The notes under the pieces are model-generated. The model worked only from the letters and a program-made list of their open reading frames with translations. It was not told the DNA's origin and made no database searches. 64,000 nucleotides of DNA from UBA8949 sp942493365 (GTDB taxonomy: Bacteria > Bacillota > Clostridia > Saccharofermentanales > UBA5734): the NCBI GenBank assembly GCA_942493365.1, contig OW818697.1:992001-1056000 (forward strand), read 5' to 3'. This document shows positions 1-7,912 of the stretch, piece by piece; the stretch's first letter is position 1; each line of letters opens with the position of its first letter. The translations under genes were made by a program, and so were the position numbers.

Positions 1-286
1 CATCCGCGTGGACAGCGCCATTTACCAGGGTTACACGGTGCCGCCCTATTACGACTCGCTGCTGGCCAAGCTGATCGTCTTTGCCCCTGACCGCAAGCAG
101 GCCATTGCCCGCATGCGGCGCGCCCTGATGGAATTCATGATCAGCGGCGTCGAGACCAACATTGACTTTCATCTGGCCATTCTGCGCGATCCGGACTTTA
201 TCGCCGGCAATTACAACATTGGTTACCTCGGCCTCAAAACCGAAAGTCTGCTCAAACAAATGAACCCCTGCAAGAAGGAGCACTAA
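1..286 (+). CDS. accC: Biotin carboxylase subunit of acetyl-CoA carboxylase, 3' end only
   Basis: This is the C-terminal part of AccC, cut by the left window edge. The open frame runs from base 2 and stops with TAA at 284-286. The reading RVDSAIYQGYTVPPYYDS and then LLAKLIV matches the conserved C-terminal lobe of biotin carboxylase, where ATP-dependent carboxylation of biotin on AccB takes place for fatty-acid synthesis. A GAAGGAG ribosome site inside its last codons serves the next gene, whose ATG lies 3 bases after the stop, so the two are translationally close and surely co-transcribed. Identification is by family recognition; the N-terminal ATP-grasp region is outside the window. Confidence 0.93.
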   Translation, partial: IRVDSAIYQGYTVPPYYDSLLAKLIVFAPDRKQAIARMRRALMEFMISGVETNIDFHLAILRDPDFIAGNYNIGYLGLKTESLLKQMNPCKKEH

Positions 287-289
287 ATC

Positions 290-2059
290 ATGGTTGTTGA
301 TGTTCTCAAAAAAATGCGCGAACGGCTGGAAAACGATTCCCAGCTGGAACAGCAGGAGATCGCCCAGCAAGCCGAAGCCGATGTCGCTGCTGGCCTGCCG
401 GAAACCAAGGTTTACGCTTACAAAATGCCCATCCCGGACGATCTGTGGATCAAGTGCCCGTCCTGCAACGGTGTCATGTTCAGCGAGGAATTCGCCAAAT
501 CCCTCAGCGTCTGCTCGATCTGTGGCAACCACTACCGTCTGGGCAGCCGCGAGCGCCTGGGCCAGATCGTCGACGACGGCTCCTTCGTTGAATGGGACGG
601 CGGCATGCTCAGCCAAAATCCGATCGCCTTTGAGGGCTATCCGGAAAAGCTGGCGCAGCTGCGCCAGCAGACCGGCCTCAACGATGCCGTCATCACCGGC
701 CAGGCGGCCATCAACGGCCAGGCCTGCGGTATTGGCATCATGGACAGCAACTTTATGATGGGATCGATGGGTTCTGTGGTCGGTGAGAAGATCACCCGCC
801 TCTTTGAACGCGCCACCGATCTGCGTCTGCCGGTCATCGTCTTCGCGGCTTCGGGCGGTGCCCGTATGCAGGAAGGCATCGTCTCGCTGATGCAGATGGC
901 CAAAACCTCAGCCGCCGTCGGCCGTTTCCAGGCCGCCGGCCTGCTGTACATCTCGGTCATGACCGACCCGACCACCGGCGGCGTCACGGCCAGCTTCGCC
1001 AGCCTGGGCGACATCATCCTTTCCGAGCCCGGCACCCTAATCGGCTTTGCCGGCCGCCGCGTCATTGAAGGCACCATCGCCGAGGCCCTGCCCGACGGCT
1101 TCCAGCGCGCCGAATTCCTGCTCGAACACGGCTTTCTCGACCTGATCGTGCCGCGCAAAAATCTCAAAAACACCCTCGGCAGCCTGCTGTCGCTGCACGC
1201 GCCGGCCAAGGCCGCTGCCCACGCACCAGCCAAAAAGTCCAAACCGCGCACCGCCGGTCACCTCAGCGGTTCGGCGCGTCTGGATGTCATTCGTCAGAAA
1301 AACCGCCCGGTCATCGGCGATTATCTGCCGATCATTTTCGATGATATTTTTGAACTGCACGGCGATCGCAGCTTCAAGGACGACACGGCCCTGTGGGCTG
1401 GCATCGCCCGCTTCGGCGGTGTCCCGGTCACCATCGTCGGCCACCGCAAGGGGCGCACCATTGAGGAAAACACCCGCGCCAACTTCGGCATGCCCCACCC
1501 CGAGGGCTACCGCAAGGCGCTGCGCCTGATGCAGCAAGCCGAGAAATTCGGCCGCCCAGTCATTTGCATGATCGACACCTCGGGCGCCTACTGCGGCGTC
1601 GGCGCCGAAGAGCGCGGCCAGGGCGAGGCCATCGCGCGCAACCTGCGTGACATGATGGCGCTCAAAGTGCCGGTCATCTGTCTGGTCATGGGCGAGGGCG
1701 GCAGCGGCGGCGCGCTGGCCATCGGCGTCGGCGACGAGCTGGCCATGCTGTCCAACGCGCTTTACTCGGTCATCTCGCCGCGCGGCTTTGCTTCGTTGCT
1801 CTGGAAGGACCCCGCCCGCGAACGCGAGGCGGCCGACATCCTGCAGATCACCGCTGAAGACCTGCTGCGCCTGGGCGTCTGCGACGCCATCATCGAGGAA
1901 CCGGACGGTGGCGCGCACACCAATCTGTCAGGTACGGCGGCGGCTATTCGCGGCTACCTTGAGGCGGCCATCCCGCGTCAGCTGAAAAAGGAGACCGAGC
2001 AGCGTTTGAATGATCGGTATGAGAAGTTCCGCAAAATCGGGGAATTTAGCGAGGGGTAA
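290..2059 (+). CDS. accDA: Fused acetyl-CoA carboxylase carboxyltransferase, beta and alpha halves in one chain
   Basis: A 589-residue protein joining both carboxyltransferase subunits that transfer CO2 from carboxybiotin to acetyl-CoA. Residues about 55-85 hold the AccD zinc ribbon, CPSCNG then CSICGN (CX2C-X15-CX2C). The beta crotonase fold runs to about residue 295 (SGGARMQEG, PTTGGVTASFA). An Ala/Pro/Lys-rich linker at about 300-325 then leads into the alpha half (DTSGAYCGVGAEERGQGEA, GEGGSGGALAIG). The usual N-terminal helical segment of free AccA appears to be mostly missing, replaced by the linker. The C terminus DRYEKFRKIGEFSEG is the segment repeated in diverged form at 5117. It sits directly behind accC in a fatty-acid operon and is followed by a strong terminator. 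Confidence 0.95.
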   Translation: MVVDVLKKMRERLENDSQLEQQEIAQQAEADVAAGLPETKVYAYKMPIPDDLWIKCPSCNGVMFSEEFAKSLSVCSICGNHYRLGSRERLGQIVDDGSFVEWDGGMLSQNPIAFEGYPEKLAQLRQQTGLNDAVITGQAAINGQACGIGIMDSNFMMGSMGSVVGEKITRLFERATDLRLPVIVFAASGGARMQEGIVSLMQMAKTSAAVGRFQAAGLLYISVMTDPTTGGVTASFASLGDIILSEPGTLIGFAGRRVIEGTIAEALPDGFQRAEFLLEHGFLDLIVPRKNLKNTLGSLLSLHAPAKAAAHAPAKKSKPRTAGHLSGSARLDVIRQKNRPVIGDYLPIIFDDIFELHGDRSFKDDTALWAGIARFGGVPVTIVGHRKGRTIEENTRANFGMPHPEGYRKALRLMQQAEKFGRPVICMIDTSGAYCGVGAEERGQGEAIARNLRDMMALKVPVICLVMGEGGSGGALAIGVGDELAMLSNALYSVISPRGFASLLWKDPAREREAADILQITAEDLLRLGVCDAIIEEPDGGAHTNLSGTAAAIRGYLEAAIPRQLKKETEQRLNDRYEKFRKIGEFSEG

Positions 2060-2090
2060 AAAGGCCTGAGCGCTTGAATGAAATGTGAAA

Positions 2091-2120
2091 CGTCCGCTGG
2101 GAAACCGGCGGGCGTTTTTT
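2091..2120 (+). terminator. Rho-independent terminator of the acc operon
   Basis: A 10-bp stem CGTCCGCTGG / CCGGCGGGCG with a GAAA loop is followed by six Ts, 31 bases after the accDA stop. One T-G and one further wobble pair; otherwise fully paired. Confidence 0.9.
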
Positions 2121-2171
2121 GGTTAAAAACCAGTTCTATATGATTAAATGTAACTTAATGATGCAATATTA

Positions 2172-2200
2172 TTGACAAATTATGCGAATAATACTAGAAT
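2172..2200 (+). promoter_or_regulatory. Sigma-A-type promoter for the tcmP cassette
   Basis: TTGACA (2172-2177), 17-base spacer, TAGAAT (2195-2200). It is preceded by the ATGATGCA octamer that also precedes the promoter at 5271. Confidence 0.75.
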
Positions 2201-2312
2201 ATTATCAATTAGAATTATAGAAATAAAATTATATGATTTAATCTCACGATAAGAATTTGGTAGTTGTATATTTGCCGCTATAGCTAATTGTTTTCGAAAA
2301 GCGAGGTAAATG

Positions 2313-3137
2313 ATGCACAAATTTGGTGGGACGTGGACTGTAGAAAAACTTGCTATCGTTGGACAGTACATTGATGCTTATTCGGTCGCTCTTCAGAAAC
2401 TGCACGTCAAAAAGATATACATTGATGCATTCGCTGGAACCGGATCGGTTGATATAAAAATTGACGGTAAAGAAATCACAATTGACGGATCAGCACGAAT
2501 TGCATTAGCGGGTACATGCCCATTTGATGAATACATTTTTGTTGAACAAAACAAGAGAAGAGCATCAGAACTAAGCAAGTTGCGTGATGAATTTCCATAC
2601 AGACATATCACAATATACACTAATGATTGTAATGATTTAATCAAGCAAATGTGTCAAGATCCAAACCTAAAATACTCGCGAATTCTGTTGTTCCTTGACC
2701 CTTATAGTACGGAAGTTGCTTGGAGCACAATTGCTGAAATCGCAAAAACTGATGTGATTGATTTGTGGTACCTGTTTCCGTTTTCGGCAATGAATCGCAT
2801 GATGCCTAAGAACGGAAAAATTTCTGATGGGTCCGAAAAGAAGTTGAACAGTCTGTTCGGGGATGATTCGTGGAAAAACCTATACCACAAACCCAAGCAG
2901 TGCAGTCTGTTTGAAGATGAAGATGATATTGAGAGACAAACGGATAACGACCAAGTCATTGAATACATATTAGCAAAGCTCAACAGTGTTTTTGAGCGAG
3001 TTTTTGAGAGGCCTGCAGTCCTTCGAAATTCGAAAAATAGTCCGCTTTTCGCGCTATTCTTCGCGATGACTAATCAATCGCCACGGGCACAGCAGCTTGC
3101 TATAAAATTGGCTGAAAGTATTCTTGACAACAAATAG
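2313..3137 (+). CDS. tcmP: TcmP-like (three-Cys-motif partner) protein
   Basis: About 274 residues. The start opens with HKFGGTWTVEKL and continues to YIDAFAGTG, a typical S-adenosylmethionine-binding loop; later FLDPYSTEV resembles the DPP/DPY motif of methyltransferase folds. This arrangement matches the family named three-Cys-motif partner protein TcmP, which is known mainly for sitting next to proteins with a cluster of three cysteines; its activity is not established to my knowledge. The next gene here is just such a protein. ATG at 2313 is preferred over 2310 because GAGG at 2303 then has a 6-base gap. The gene is AT-rich against GC-rich neighbours, suggesting transfer. An alternative would be a stand-alone nucleic-acid methyltransferase, but no clear target-recognition part is visible. 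Confidence 0.72.
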   Translation: MHKFGGTWTVEKLAIVGQYIDAYSVALQKLHVKKIYIDAFAGTGSVDIKIDGKEITIDGSARIALAGTCPFDEYIFVEQNKRRASELSKLRDEFPYRHITIYTNDCNDLIKQMCQDPNLKYSRILLFLDPYSTEVAWSTIAEIAKTDVIDLWYLFPFSAMNRMMPKNGKISDGSEKKLNSLFGDDSWKNLYHKPKQCSLFEDEDDIERQTDNDQVIEYILAKLNSVFERVFERPAVLRNSKNSPLFALFFAMTNQSPRAQQLAIKLAESILDNK

Positions 3138-3142
3138 AACAA

Positions 3143-3170
3143 TTGTTCCTATCCCGAAATGTGGTATACT
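3143..3170 (+). promoter_or_regulatory. Possible promoter for the radical-SAM-like gene
   Basis: TTGTTC, 16-base spacer, TATACT at 3165-3170, just after the tcmP stop codon. It would give the second gene its own transcript in addition to read-through. Confidence 0.45.
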
Positions 3171-3186
3171 TTTTAGGGGTGATATG

Positions 3187-3999
3187 ATGTCAATATCTAC
3201 AATCGAATTGAAAACGACATTGCGAAAGTCGATGCTCTACAAAACCGATGTTGAGTATGGCGATTACACTGTCAATCATGTCTTGGGTTGCTCGCACGGC
3301 TGTAAATATCCTTGTTATGCCTATATGCTCGCCAGAAGGTTTGGCCGGGTGAAATCATATGATGAATGGTGTTCACCGGTGCTCGCAACGAACGCGCTGG
3401 AATTAGTAAAAAAGGAACTTCCAAAGCTGAAGGATAAAATTTCATCAGTTCATCTCTGTTTTACCACAGACCCGTTTATGTATGGTTATTACGAAATATC
3501 GGAAATGAGTCTCGATATTATTCGAGAAATCAATCGATATAACATACCTTGCACGGCTTTAACAAAGGGTGTATTTCCAGATCGTATCATTGATTCGTCA
3601 AAATTGAATTCTTATGGCATCACACTCATTTCGTTGGATGAAAACTATCGAGAATTGAACGAGCCAGGTTCGGCAAGATATGAAGATCGTATTGCATCAA
3701 TCAAGCAGATTCATGATGCCGGATTTAAAACCTGGGTAAGCATCGAGCCTTATCCTACGCCTAATATTATCGAACAGGATTTCTCGAAGATTCTTGAAGC
3801 TGTGGATTTTGTTGATCGCATCATTTTCGGCAGATTGAATTACAATGCAAAAGTTACAGAGTACAAAGCCTATCAAAAATTCTACGACGAACTGGTTGAC
3901 CAGGTCATTGAGTTCTGCAGACAGCGGAAAATTGACTACCATATCAAAGATGGTACAAGTTCGAATTCCCCGGATCGAATAATACAGATTGATCCGTAA
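3187..3999 (+). CDS. Radical-SAM/SPL-like protein with CX3CX3C motif, partner of TcmP
   Basis: About 270 residues. Near residue 35 the sequence VLGCSHGCKYPCYAY carries three cysteines spaced CX3CX3C, followed by another Cys about 20 residues on. The rest looks like a TIM-barrel radical-SAM protein related to the SplB/Gp37-Gp68 group (FTTDPFMYGYYE, TALTKG, WVSIEPYPTP, IIFGRLNYN). Classic radical-SAM enzymes use CX3CX2C, so this spacing is a variant. Such three-Cys proteins typically neighbour TcmP proteins. Start ATG at 3187 is chosen for the AGGGG site at 3175; 3184 is possible. Substrate unknown. AT-rich like its neighbours, so probably acquired together with them. Confidence 0.7.
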   Translation: MSISTIELKTTLRKSMLYKTDVEYGDYTVNHVLGCSHGCKYPCYAYMLARRFGRVKSYDEWCSPVLATNALELVKKELPKLKDKISSVHLCFTTDPFMYGYYEISEMSLDIIREINRYNIPCTALTKGVFPDRIIDSSKLNSYGITLISLDENYRELNEPGSARYEDRIASIKQIHDAGFKTWVSIEPYPTPNIIEQDFSKILEAVDFVDRIIFGRLNYNAKVTEYKAYQKFYDELVDQVIEFCRQRKIDYHIKDGTSSNSPDRIIQIDP

Positions 4000-4291
4000 A
4001 AAGTTTGCATCATACCAAGTTTTACGGATTAGAACGTAAAACTTGCCTGCATCATGGAACTCGTCACAAAATTGATCTAGGAGAAAACAATGAGTTACAA
4101 CAGGAATAATGATCTGTCTCGCCTAAAAATATAAAACTTGCCGATTTGACACCGAAATATTAGAGTGATTGGGCAATTGAATAATTAAAATTCAACAAAG
4201 AAACTAGAGCCGATAAAAAAAATACTGATCTCGGATTTAAGTAGTATAATTTGATTATTATACCATTGCGCATGAAGAACGGAGATTGTAT
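4000..4291 (+). other. Intergenic stretch with one hairpin and a 14-codon ORF
   Basis: This AT-rich gap holds a perfect 10-bp inverted repeat AAGTTTTACG / CGTAAAACTT at 4017-4044 with an 8-base loop and no T run, so it is a weak terminator candidate. An ATG at 4090 with an AGGAG site gives only 14 codons; shifting frame extends the protein-like reading for about 10 more codons before stops, which may mean a decayed small gene. Nothing else is supported. Confidence 0.4.
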
Positions 4292-4951
4292 ATGATTCTT
4301 TCATTTGATGCGGTCTTTTATACAGTAATATTTTTATTGCCGGGATACTTAACATCTAAAATGCTTTACGTCTTTTCCGATGATCATCATGCGCCTGCTT
4401 CTGAAAACTTATTGAAATATCTTTGTTATAGCTGCCTAAACAATTTAGCCGCCTATTTTATAATTTACAAAAGATTTGTTGATAAAATGTATGAGAAGGA
4501 TGAAATTGGTTTTATTCTATTAGTTCTCCTTTGCTTTATAGTTTTACCAATTGGAATTGGCTATCTTTTAATATGGTGCAGGCGCATTTTTGATGGCTTC
4601 CGCAAAAATAATAAGTTCAATCGTTTTCTCTACCGGCTCGCACTTTGGGGTAAATCAAGAGATGATTCTGCTCTTGATTATTTATTTGGCCGAACAGAAT
4701 CGGGTAGAATAGCCAAAATAATTTTACAGGATGGTAGAGAAATTACATTTGAAATTTCGACAACAGCATTGATTTCTGAAAGCTCGAAAAGTGGTGACGA
4801 TCTTTACATCGATCATATTATTAATATTGAATATCCATCAAACAACGAAAACAAGGACAAAATTTTTACTACAGAGAATATTGATGGCATTTGGATTCCG
4901 AAACGTGAGTTGAAAAATATATTTATAGAAAGAAAGGAAACAAAAAAATGA
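4292..4951 (+). CDS. DUF6338-like membrane protein
   Basis: About 219 residues. The N terminus MILSFDAVFYTVIFLLPGYL is a membrane segment with the LLPG pattern typical of DUF6338; a second helix (IGFILLVLLCFIVLPIGIGY) follows near residue 75. The C-terminal half is soluble, with GRIAKIILQDGREI and IDGIWIPKREL resembling the end of that family. Function unknown; the family is often scattered in accessory regions. ATG at 4292 is preferred because GGAG at 4281 gives a 7-base gap. Its TGA overlaps the ATG of the next small gene, so the two are translationally coupled. AT-rich. Confidence 0.6.
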   Translation: MILSFDAVFYTVIFLLPGYLTSKMLYVFSDDHHAPASENLLKYLCYSCLNNLAAYFIIYKRFVDKMYEKDEIGFILLVLLCFIVLPIGIGYLLIWCRRIFDGFRKNNKFNRFLYRLALWGKSRDDSALDYLFGRTESGRIAKIILQDGREITFEISTTALISESSKSGDDLYIDHIINIEYPSNNENKDKIFTTENIDGIWIPKRELKNIFIERKETKK

Positions 4952-5100
4952 TCGAGAAACATCATCCTCAACCAAACACACCATCACCAGCCCCCCAGCC
5001 GATACTCCCATCCCCGGATTCTTCCCCGAAAATTGAACATGGCATCCATCCTCCCCCAAGTAGATCGCCATCTCCAAAAACGCCACCACCAAAAGGCTAA
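4948..5100 (+). CDS. Proline-rich 50-residue peptide, coupled to the DUF6338-like gene
   Basis: The ATG overlaps the preceding TGA (ATGA), with AAAGGAAAC as ribosome site. The product is 50 residues, about a third proline, with many Ser and Lys (QPNTPSPAPQP, PPPSRSPSPKTPPPKG) and no hydrophobic segment, so it is likely disordered. The tight coupling argues that it is a real gene acting with the membrane protein, for example as a ligand or an interaction tail. No known function. It ends about 15 bases before the second accDA-end copy begins. Confidence 0.55.
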   Translation: MIEKHHPQPNTPSPAPQPILPSPDSSPKIEHGIHPPPSRSPSPKTPPPKG

Positions 5101-5191
5101 CACAACAGATCGATCCGATCGCTACGAGAAATTCCGCAAGACCAGGAAATTTTCGAGGGGCAAAAGATTAAACGCTTAAATGCTACATGAA

Positions 5192-5220
5192 ACATCCGCT
5201 GAGCAATCGGCGGATGTTTT
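5192..5220 (+). terminator. Terminator in the second accDA-end copy
   Basis: An 11-bp stem ACATCCGCTGA / TCGGCGGATGT with a GCAA loop and four Ts. It closes block A. The same CCG(C/T)TGAGCAATCGGCGG core is used by the terminator after tRNA-Gln at 31556. Confidence 0.85.
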
Positions 5221-5256
5221 ACATCATTTCCGTTCATCTTAATCATTCACACCAAT

Positions 5257-5335
5257 ATGATGCAGTTGACTTGACATTTGAGCAAATTGCCTCTATCATG
5301 AAATTACATCATATCCATAACAATGATGCAATTGA
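5257..5335 (+). promoter_or_regulatory. Three ATGATG(C/T)A-like boxes around the fic promoter, possible operators
   Basis: ATGATGCAGTTG at 5257-5268 lies upstream of the -35 box, the reverse-complement form AAATTACATCAT at 5301-5312 lies near the start point, and ATGATGCAATTG at 5323-5334 lies in the leader. Placement on both sides of a promoter is typical of repressor sites, and a Fic protein with a self-inhibiting motif is encoded next. Confidence 0.45.
5271..5299 (+). promoter_or_regulatory. Promoter of the fic-hsdMSR operon
   Basis: Consensus TTGACA (5271-5276), 17-base spacer, TATCAT (5294-5299). It lies 54 bases upstream of the chosen fic start. Confidence 0.82.
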
Positions 5336-5352
5336 ACGATCGAGGTCAATTC

Positions 5353-6411
5353 ATGCGCGATTACCCTTACCTCAAAATCTACCAGACGTTGCTGACCCCT
5401 GAGATTTTCTCGCTCGTGACACAGATTCACGAATTCAAGGGGGAGCAAAAGCTGTTCATCGAGGCCAAAAGCGACTCGCTGACGCAGCTCTTGGACATCG
5501 CCAAAATTCAGAGCACTGAAGCGTCCAACAGAATCGAAGGCATCTCGACATCCGATGATCGGCTCAAAAAAATTGTGCGCGACAAAACCATGCCGCGGAC
5601 GCGGAATGAGAAGGAAATCGCTGGTTACCGCGATGTGCTGGGGACAATCCACGAGAGCCACGACTTCATCCCGCCGAAAACCTCGATGATCCTGCAACTG
5701 CATCGCGACCTATACAAATTCAGCGGCATGAGCAGTGGTGGCAGCTATAAAAGCAGCGACAACGTAATCGAGGAAGAAGACGCGCAGGGGAGCCGGTCGG
5801 TCCGTTTCCGCCCGGTTGCTGCTTGGGAGACGCCGGAGGCGATGGAGCAGCTCTGCGCCGCCCTTGAAGAAGCCAGCAAGTCTGCCGAATACGACCCGCT
5901 GCTGATTATCCCGATGTTCATCCTGGATTTTCTCTGCATTCATCCCTTCAACGACGGCAACGGCCGCCTGAGTCGCTTGCTGACCCTGCTGCTGCTTTAC
6001 CGATCCGGCTACATCGTCGGCAAATACATCAGCATCGAGCAGCTGATTGAGCAGTCCAAAGAGACCTATTACGAGACCTTGCAGCAAAGTTCGGCAGACT
6101 GGCACGAGGGCACAAACAACTACCTGCCTTTTGTGCGCTTCCTGCTGGGCGTGATCGTGGCCGCCTACCGTGACTTCTCTTCGCGCATTCAGTATCTGAC
6201 CACCAGCGGTCTTTCCAAGCCGGATCGTGTCCGGGAAATCATCAAGGGCACGCTTGGCACCATCACCAAAACGGACATCCTGCAAAAGTGCCCGGACATC
6301 AGCCAGATCACTGTGCAAAGGGCGCTGAACGATCTGCTGAACAGCCAAGAAATAATCAAGCTCGGCGGTGGACGATACACCGCCTATACGTGGAACAGGG
6401 AGAAAAAATAA
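5353..6411 (+). CDS. fic: Fic-domain AMP-transferase with N-terminal inhibitory motif
   Basis: About 352 residues. The Fic motif HPFNDGNGRLSR starts at His197; this is the active site for AMP transfer from ATP to hydroxyl groups of target proteins. The inhibitory motif (S/T)XXXE(G/N) appears as SNRIEG at 58-63, placing it with Fic proteins that carry an internal N-terminal inhibitory helix, whose Glu (here Glu62) blocks ATP. A winged-helix-like C-terminal part (TKTDILQKCPDISQITVQRALNDL) is typical of this long form. ATG at 5353 is chosen because GAGG precedes it by 7 bases; 5323 has no site. It leads the operon: 1 base separates it from hsdM, so its job is probably tied to the restriction system or it travels as a protective toxin-like gene. 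Confidence 0.9.
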   Translation: MRDYPYLKIYQTLLTPEIFSLVTQIHEFKGEQKLFIEAKSDSLTQLLDIAKIQSTEASNRIEGISTSDDRLKKIVRDKTMPRTRNEKEIAGYRDVLGTIHESHDFIPPKTSMILQLHRDLYKFSGMSSGGSYKSSDNVIEEEDAQGSRSVRFRPVAAWETPEAMEQLCAALEEASKSAEYDPLLIIPMFILDFLCIHPFNDGNGRLSRLLTLLLLYRSGYIVGKYISIEQLIEQSKETYYETLQQSSADWHEGTNNYLPFVRFLLGVIVAAYRDFSSRIQYLTTSGLSKPDRVREIIKGTLGTITKTDILQKCPDISQITVQRALNDLLNSQEIIKLGGGRYTAYTWNREKK

Positions 6412-6412
6412 G

Positions 6413-7912
6413 ATGATTACAGGCGAACTGAAAAGCAAAATCGACGGCCTCTGGGAAATGTTCTGGACGGGCGGCCTGACCAATCCGCTGGACGTAGTCG
6501 AGCAGATGACCTACCTGATGTTCATCCGCGACCTGGACGACAGCGACAATTTGCGCGCCAAGGAATGCGCCATGCTGGGGCTGCCTTTTCAGAGCATCTT
6601 CGCGGAAGACACGCTGATCGGCGAACGCCGGGTGGATGGCAACCAGCTCAAGTGGTCGGTCTTTCACGATTTCCCGGCCGGCAAAATGTACGCCGTCGTA
6701 CAGGAGTCGGTGTTCCCCTTCATCAAAAACTTGCATGGCAACAAAGATAGCACCTACTCAAAATATATGGATGACGCCATTTTCAAGATCCCGACAGCAC
6801 TTTTGCTCTCCAAAATTGTGGACGCGCTGGATGACATCTATCAGCGCATGGCGATCATGAAAGAATCGGACGTGCGCGGCGACGTCTACGAATACCTGCT
6901 GTCCAAGATTTCCACCTCTGGCATGAACGGTCAATTTCGCACGCCGCGCCACATCATCCGCATGATGGTCGAGCTGCTGGCCCCCCGCCCAGGCGACGTG
7001 ATCTGCGACCCAGCCTGCGGCACCTCCGGCTTTCTGGTCACCGCCGGCGAATACCTCAAGGCAAAATATAAGGAAGAAATCTTCTTCAACAAACCGAAAC
7101 GCGACCACTACATGAACCAGATGTTCCACGGCTACGACATGGACCGGACCATGCTGCGCATCGGCGCCATGAACATGATGACACACGGTGTGGAAAACCC
7201 CTTCATCGAATATCGCGACAGCCTGTCCGACCAGAATCCCGACCGCGACAAATACTCGCTGATCCTGGCCAATCCGCCCTTCAAGGGCAGTCTGGACTAC
7301 GACATCGTTTCCACCGACCTGTTAAAGATTTGCAAGACCAAGAAGACCGAGCTGCTTTTCCTGGCCTTGTTTGTCCGCATGCTGAAGGTGGGCGGACGTT
7401 GCGCCTGCATCGTCCCGGACGGTGTGGTCTTCGGCTCGTCGGCGGCGCATCAGGCGATCCGCAAAGAGCTGATCGAGAACCAACGGCTGGAGGCGGTCAT
7501 CTCAATGCCGTCCGGCGTCTTCAAGCCATACGCCGGCGTCTCGACCGGCATCCTGATTTTCACCAAGACCGGCCATGGCGGCACGGACAACGTCTGGTTT
7601 TATGACATGACCGCGGACGGTATGAGCTTGGACGACAAGCGCACACCGACGCCGAAGAGCAACGACATCCCAGACATCATCGCCCGCTATCATAATCTCG
7701 CGGCCGAAAAAGATCGCGTGCGGACTGACAAGTCCTTCCTGGTGTCGAAGGCCGAGATTGTAGAAAAGGGCTATGATCTGTCGATCAACAAGTACAAAAA
7801 GACGGATTATGTGGCGGTGGAATACGCCTCGACGCGGGAGATCATGGCTGAGCTGCAAGCAATCGAGAAGGAAATCGCAAAAGGGCTGGCCGAGTTGGAG
7901 GGGATGCTGTGA
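6413..7912 (+). CDS. hsdM: Type I restriction-modification system, methyltransferase subunit
   Basis: About 499 residues. An HsdM N-terminal helical domain (about 1-140) precedes the N6-adenine methyltransferase fold with the SAM loop DPACGTSGFL at about 199-208 and the catalytic NPPF motif at about 287. Together with HsdS it methylates adenines in a bipartite site; with HsdR it forms the restriction complex. The start is 1 base after the fic stop with GGGAG upstream. The TGA stop overlaps the hsdS ATG. It is GC-rich like the host genome, unlike hsdS. Confidence 0.95.
   Translation: MITGELKSKIDGLWEMFWTGGLTNPLDVVEQMTYLMFIRDLDDSDNLRAKECAMLGLPFQSIFAEDTLIGERRVDGNQLKWSVFHDFPAGKMYAVVQESVFPFIKNLHGNKDSTYSKYMDDAIFKIPTALLLSKIVDALDDIYQRMAIMKESDVRGDVYEYLLSKISTSGMNGQFRTPRHIIRMMVELLAPRPGDVICDPACGTSGFLVTAGEYLKAKYKEEIFFNKPKRDHYMNQMFHGYDMDRTMLRIGAMNMMTHGVENPFIEYRDSLSDQNPDRDKYSLILANPPFKGSLDYDIVSTDLLKICKTKKTELLFLALFVRMLKVGGRCACIVPDGVVFGSSAAHQAIRKELIENQRLEAVISMPSGVFKPYAGVSTGILIFTKTGHGGTDNVWFYDMTADGMSLDDKRTPTPKSNDIPDIIARYHNLAAEKDRVRTDKSFLVSKAEIVEKGYDLSINKYKKTDYVAVEYASTREIMAELQAIEKEIAKGLAELEGML

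Larger units (their letters stand above)
2010..2200 (+). repeat. Direct repeat copy 1: accDA 3' end, terminator and promoter
   Basis: The last codons of accDA, the spacer and the terminator hairpin are matched by a diverged second copy at about 5115-5220 (roughly three quarters identical by eye). The likeness seems to continue into the promoter: in both copies ATGATGCA is followed by six bases and then TTGACA (2158-2177 and 5257-5276). Copy 1 belongs to the intact gene. Confidence 0.75.
5115..5300 (+). repeat. Direct repeat copy 2: diverged accDA 3' end, terminator and promoter
   Basis: From 5117 the sequence would read DRYEKFRKTRKFSRG, against DRYEKFRKIGEFSEG at the end of AccDA, followed by a matching spacer, a terminator and an ATGATGCA-N6-TTGACA promoter. 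No start codon or upstream gene part is present, so this is a remnant, not a gene. It marks the right edge of block A and suggests serial insertion behind accDA. Confidence 0.75.
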
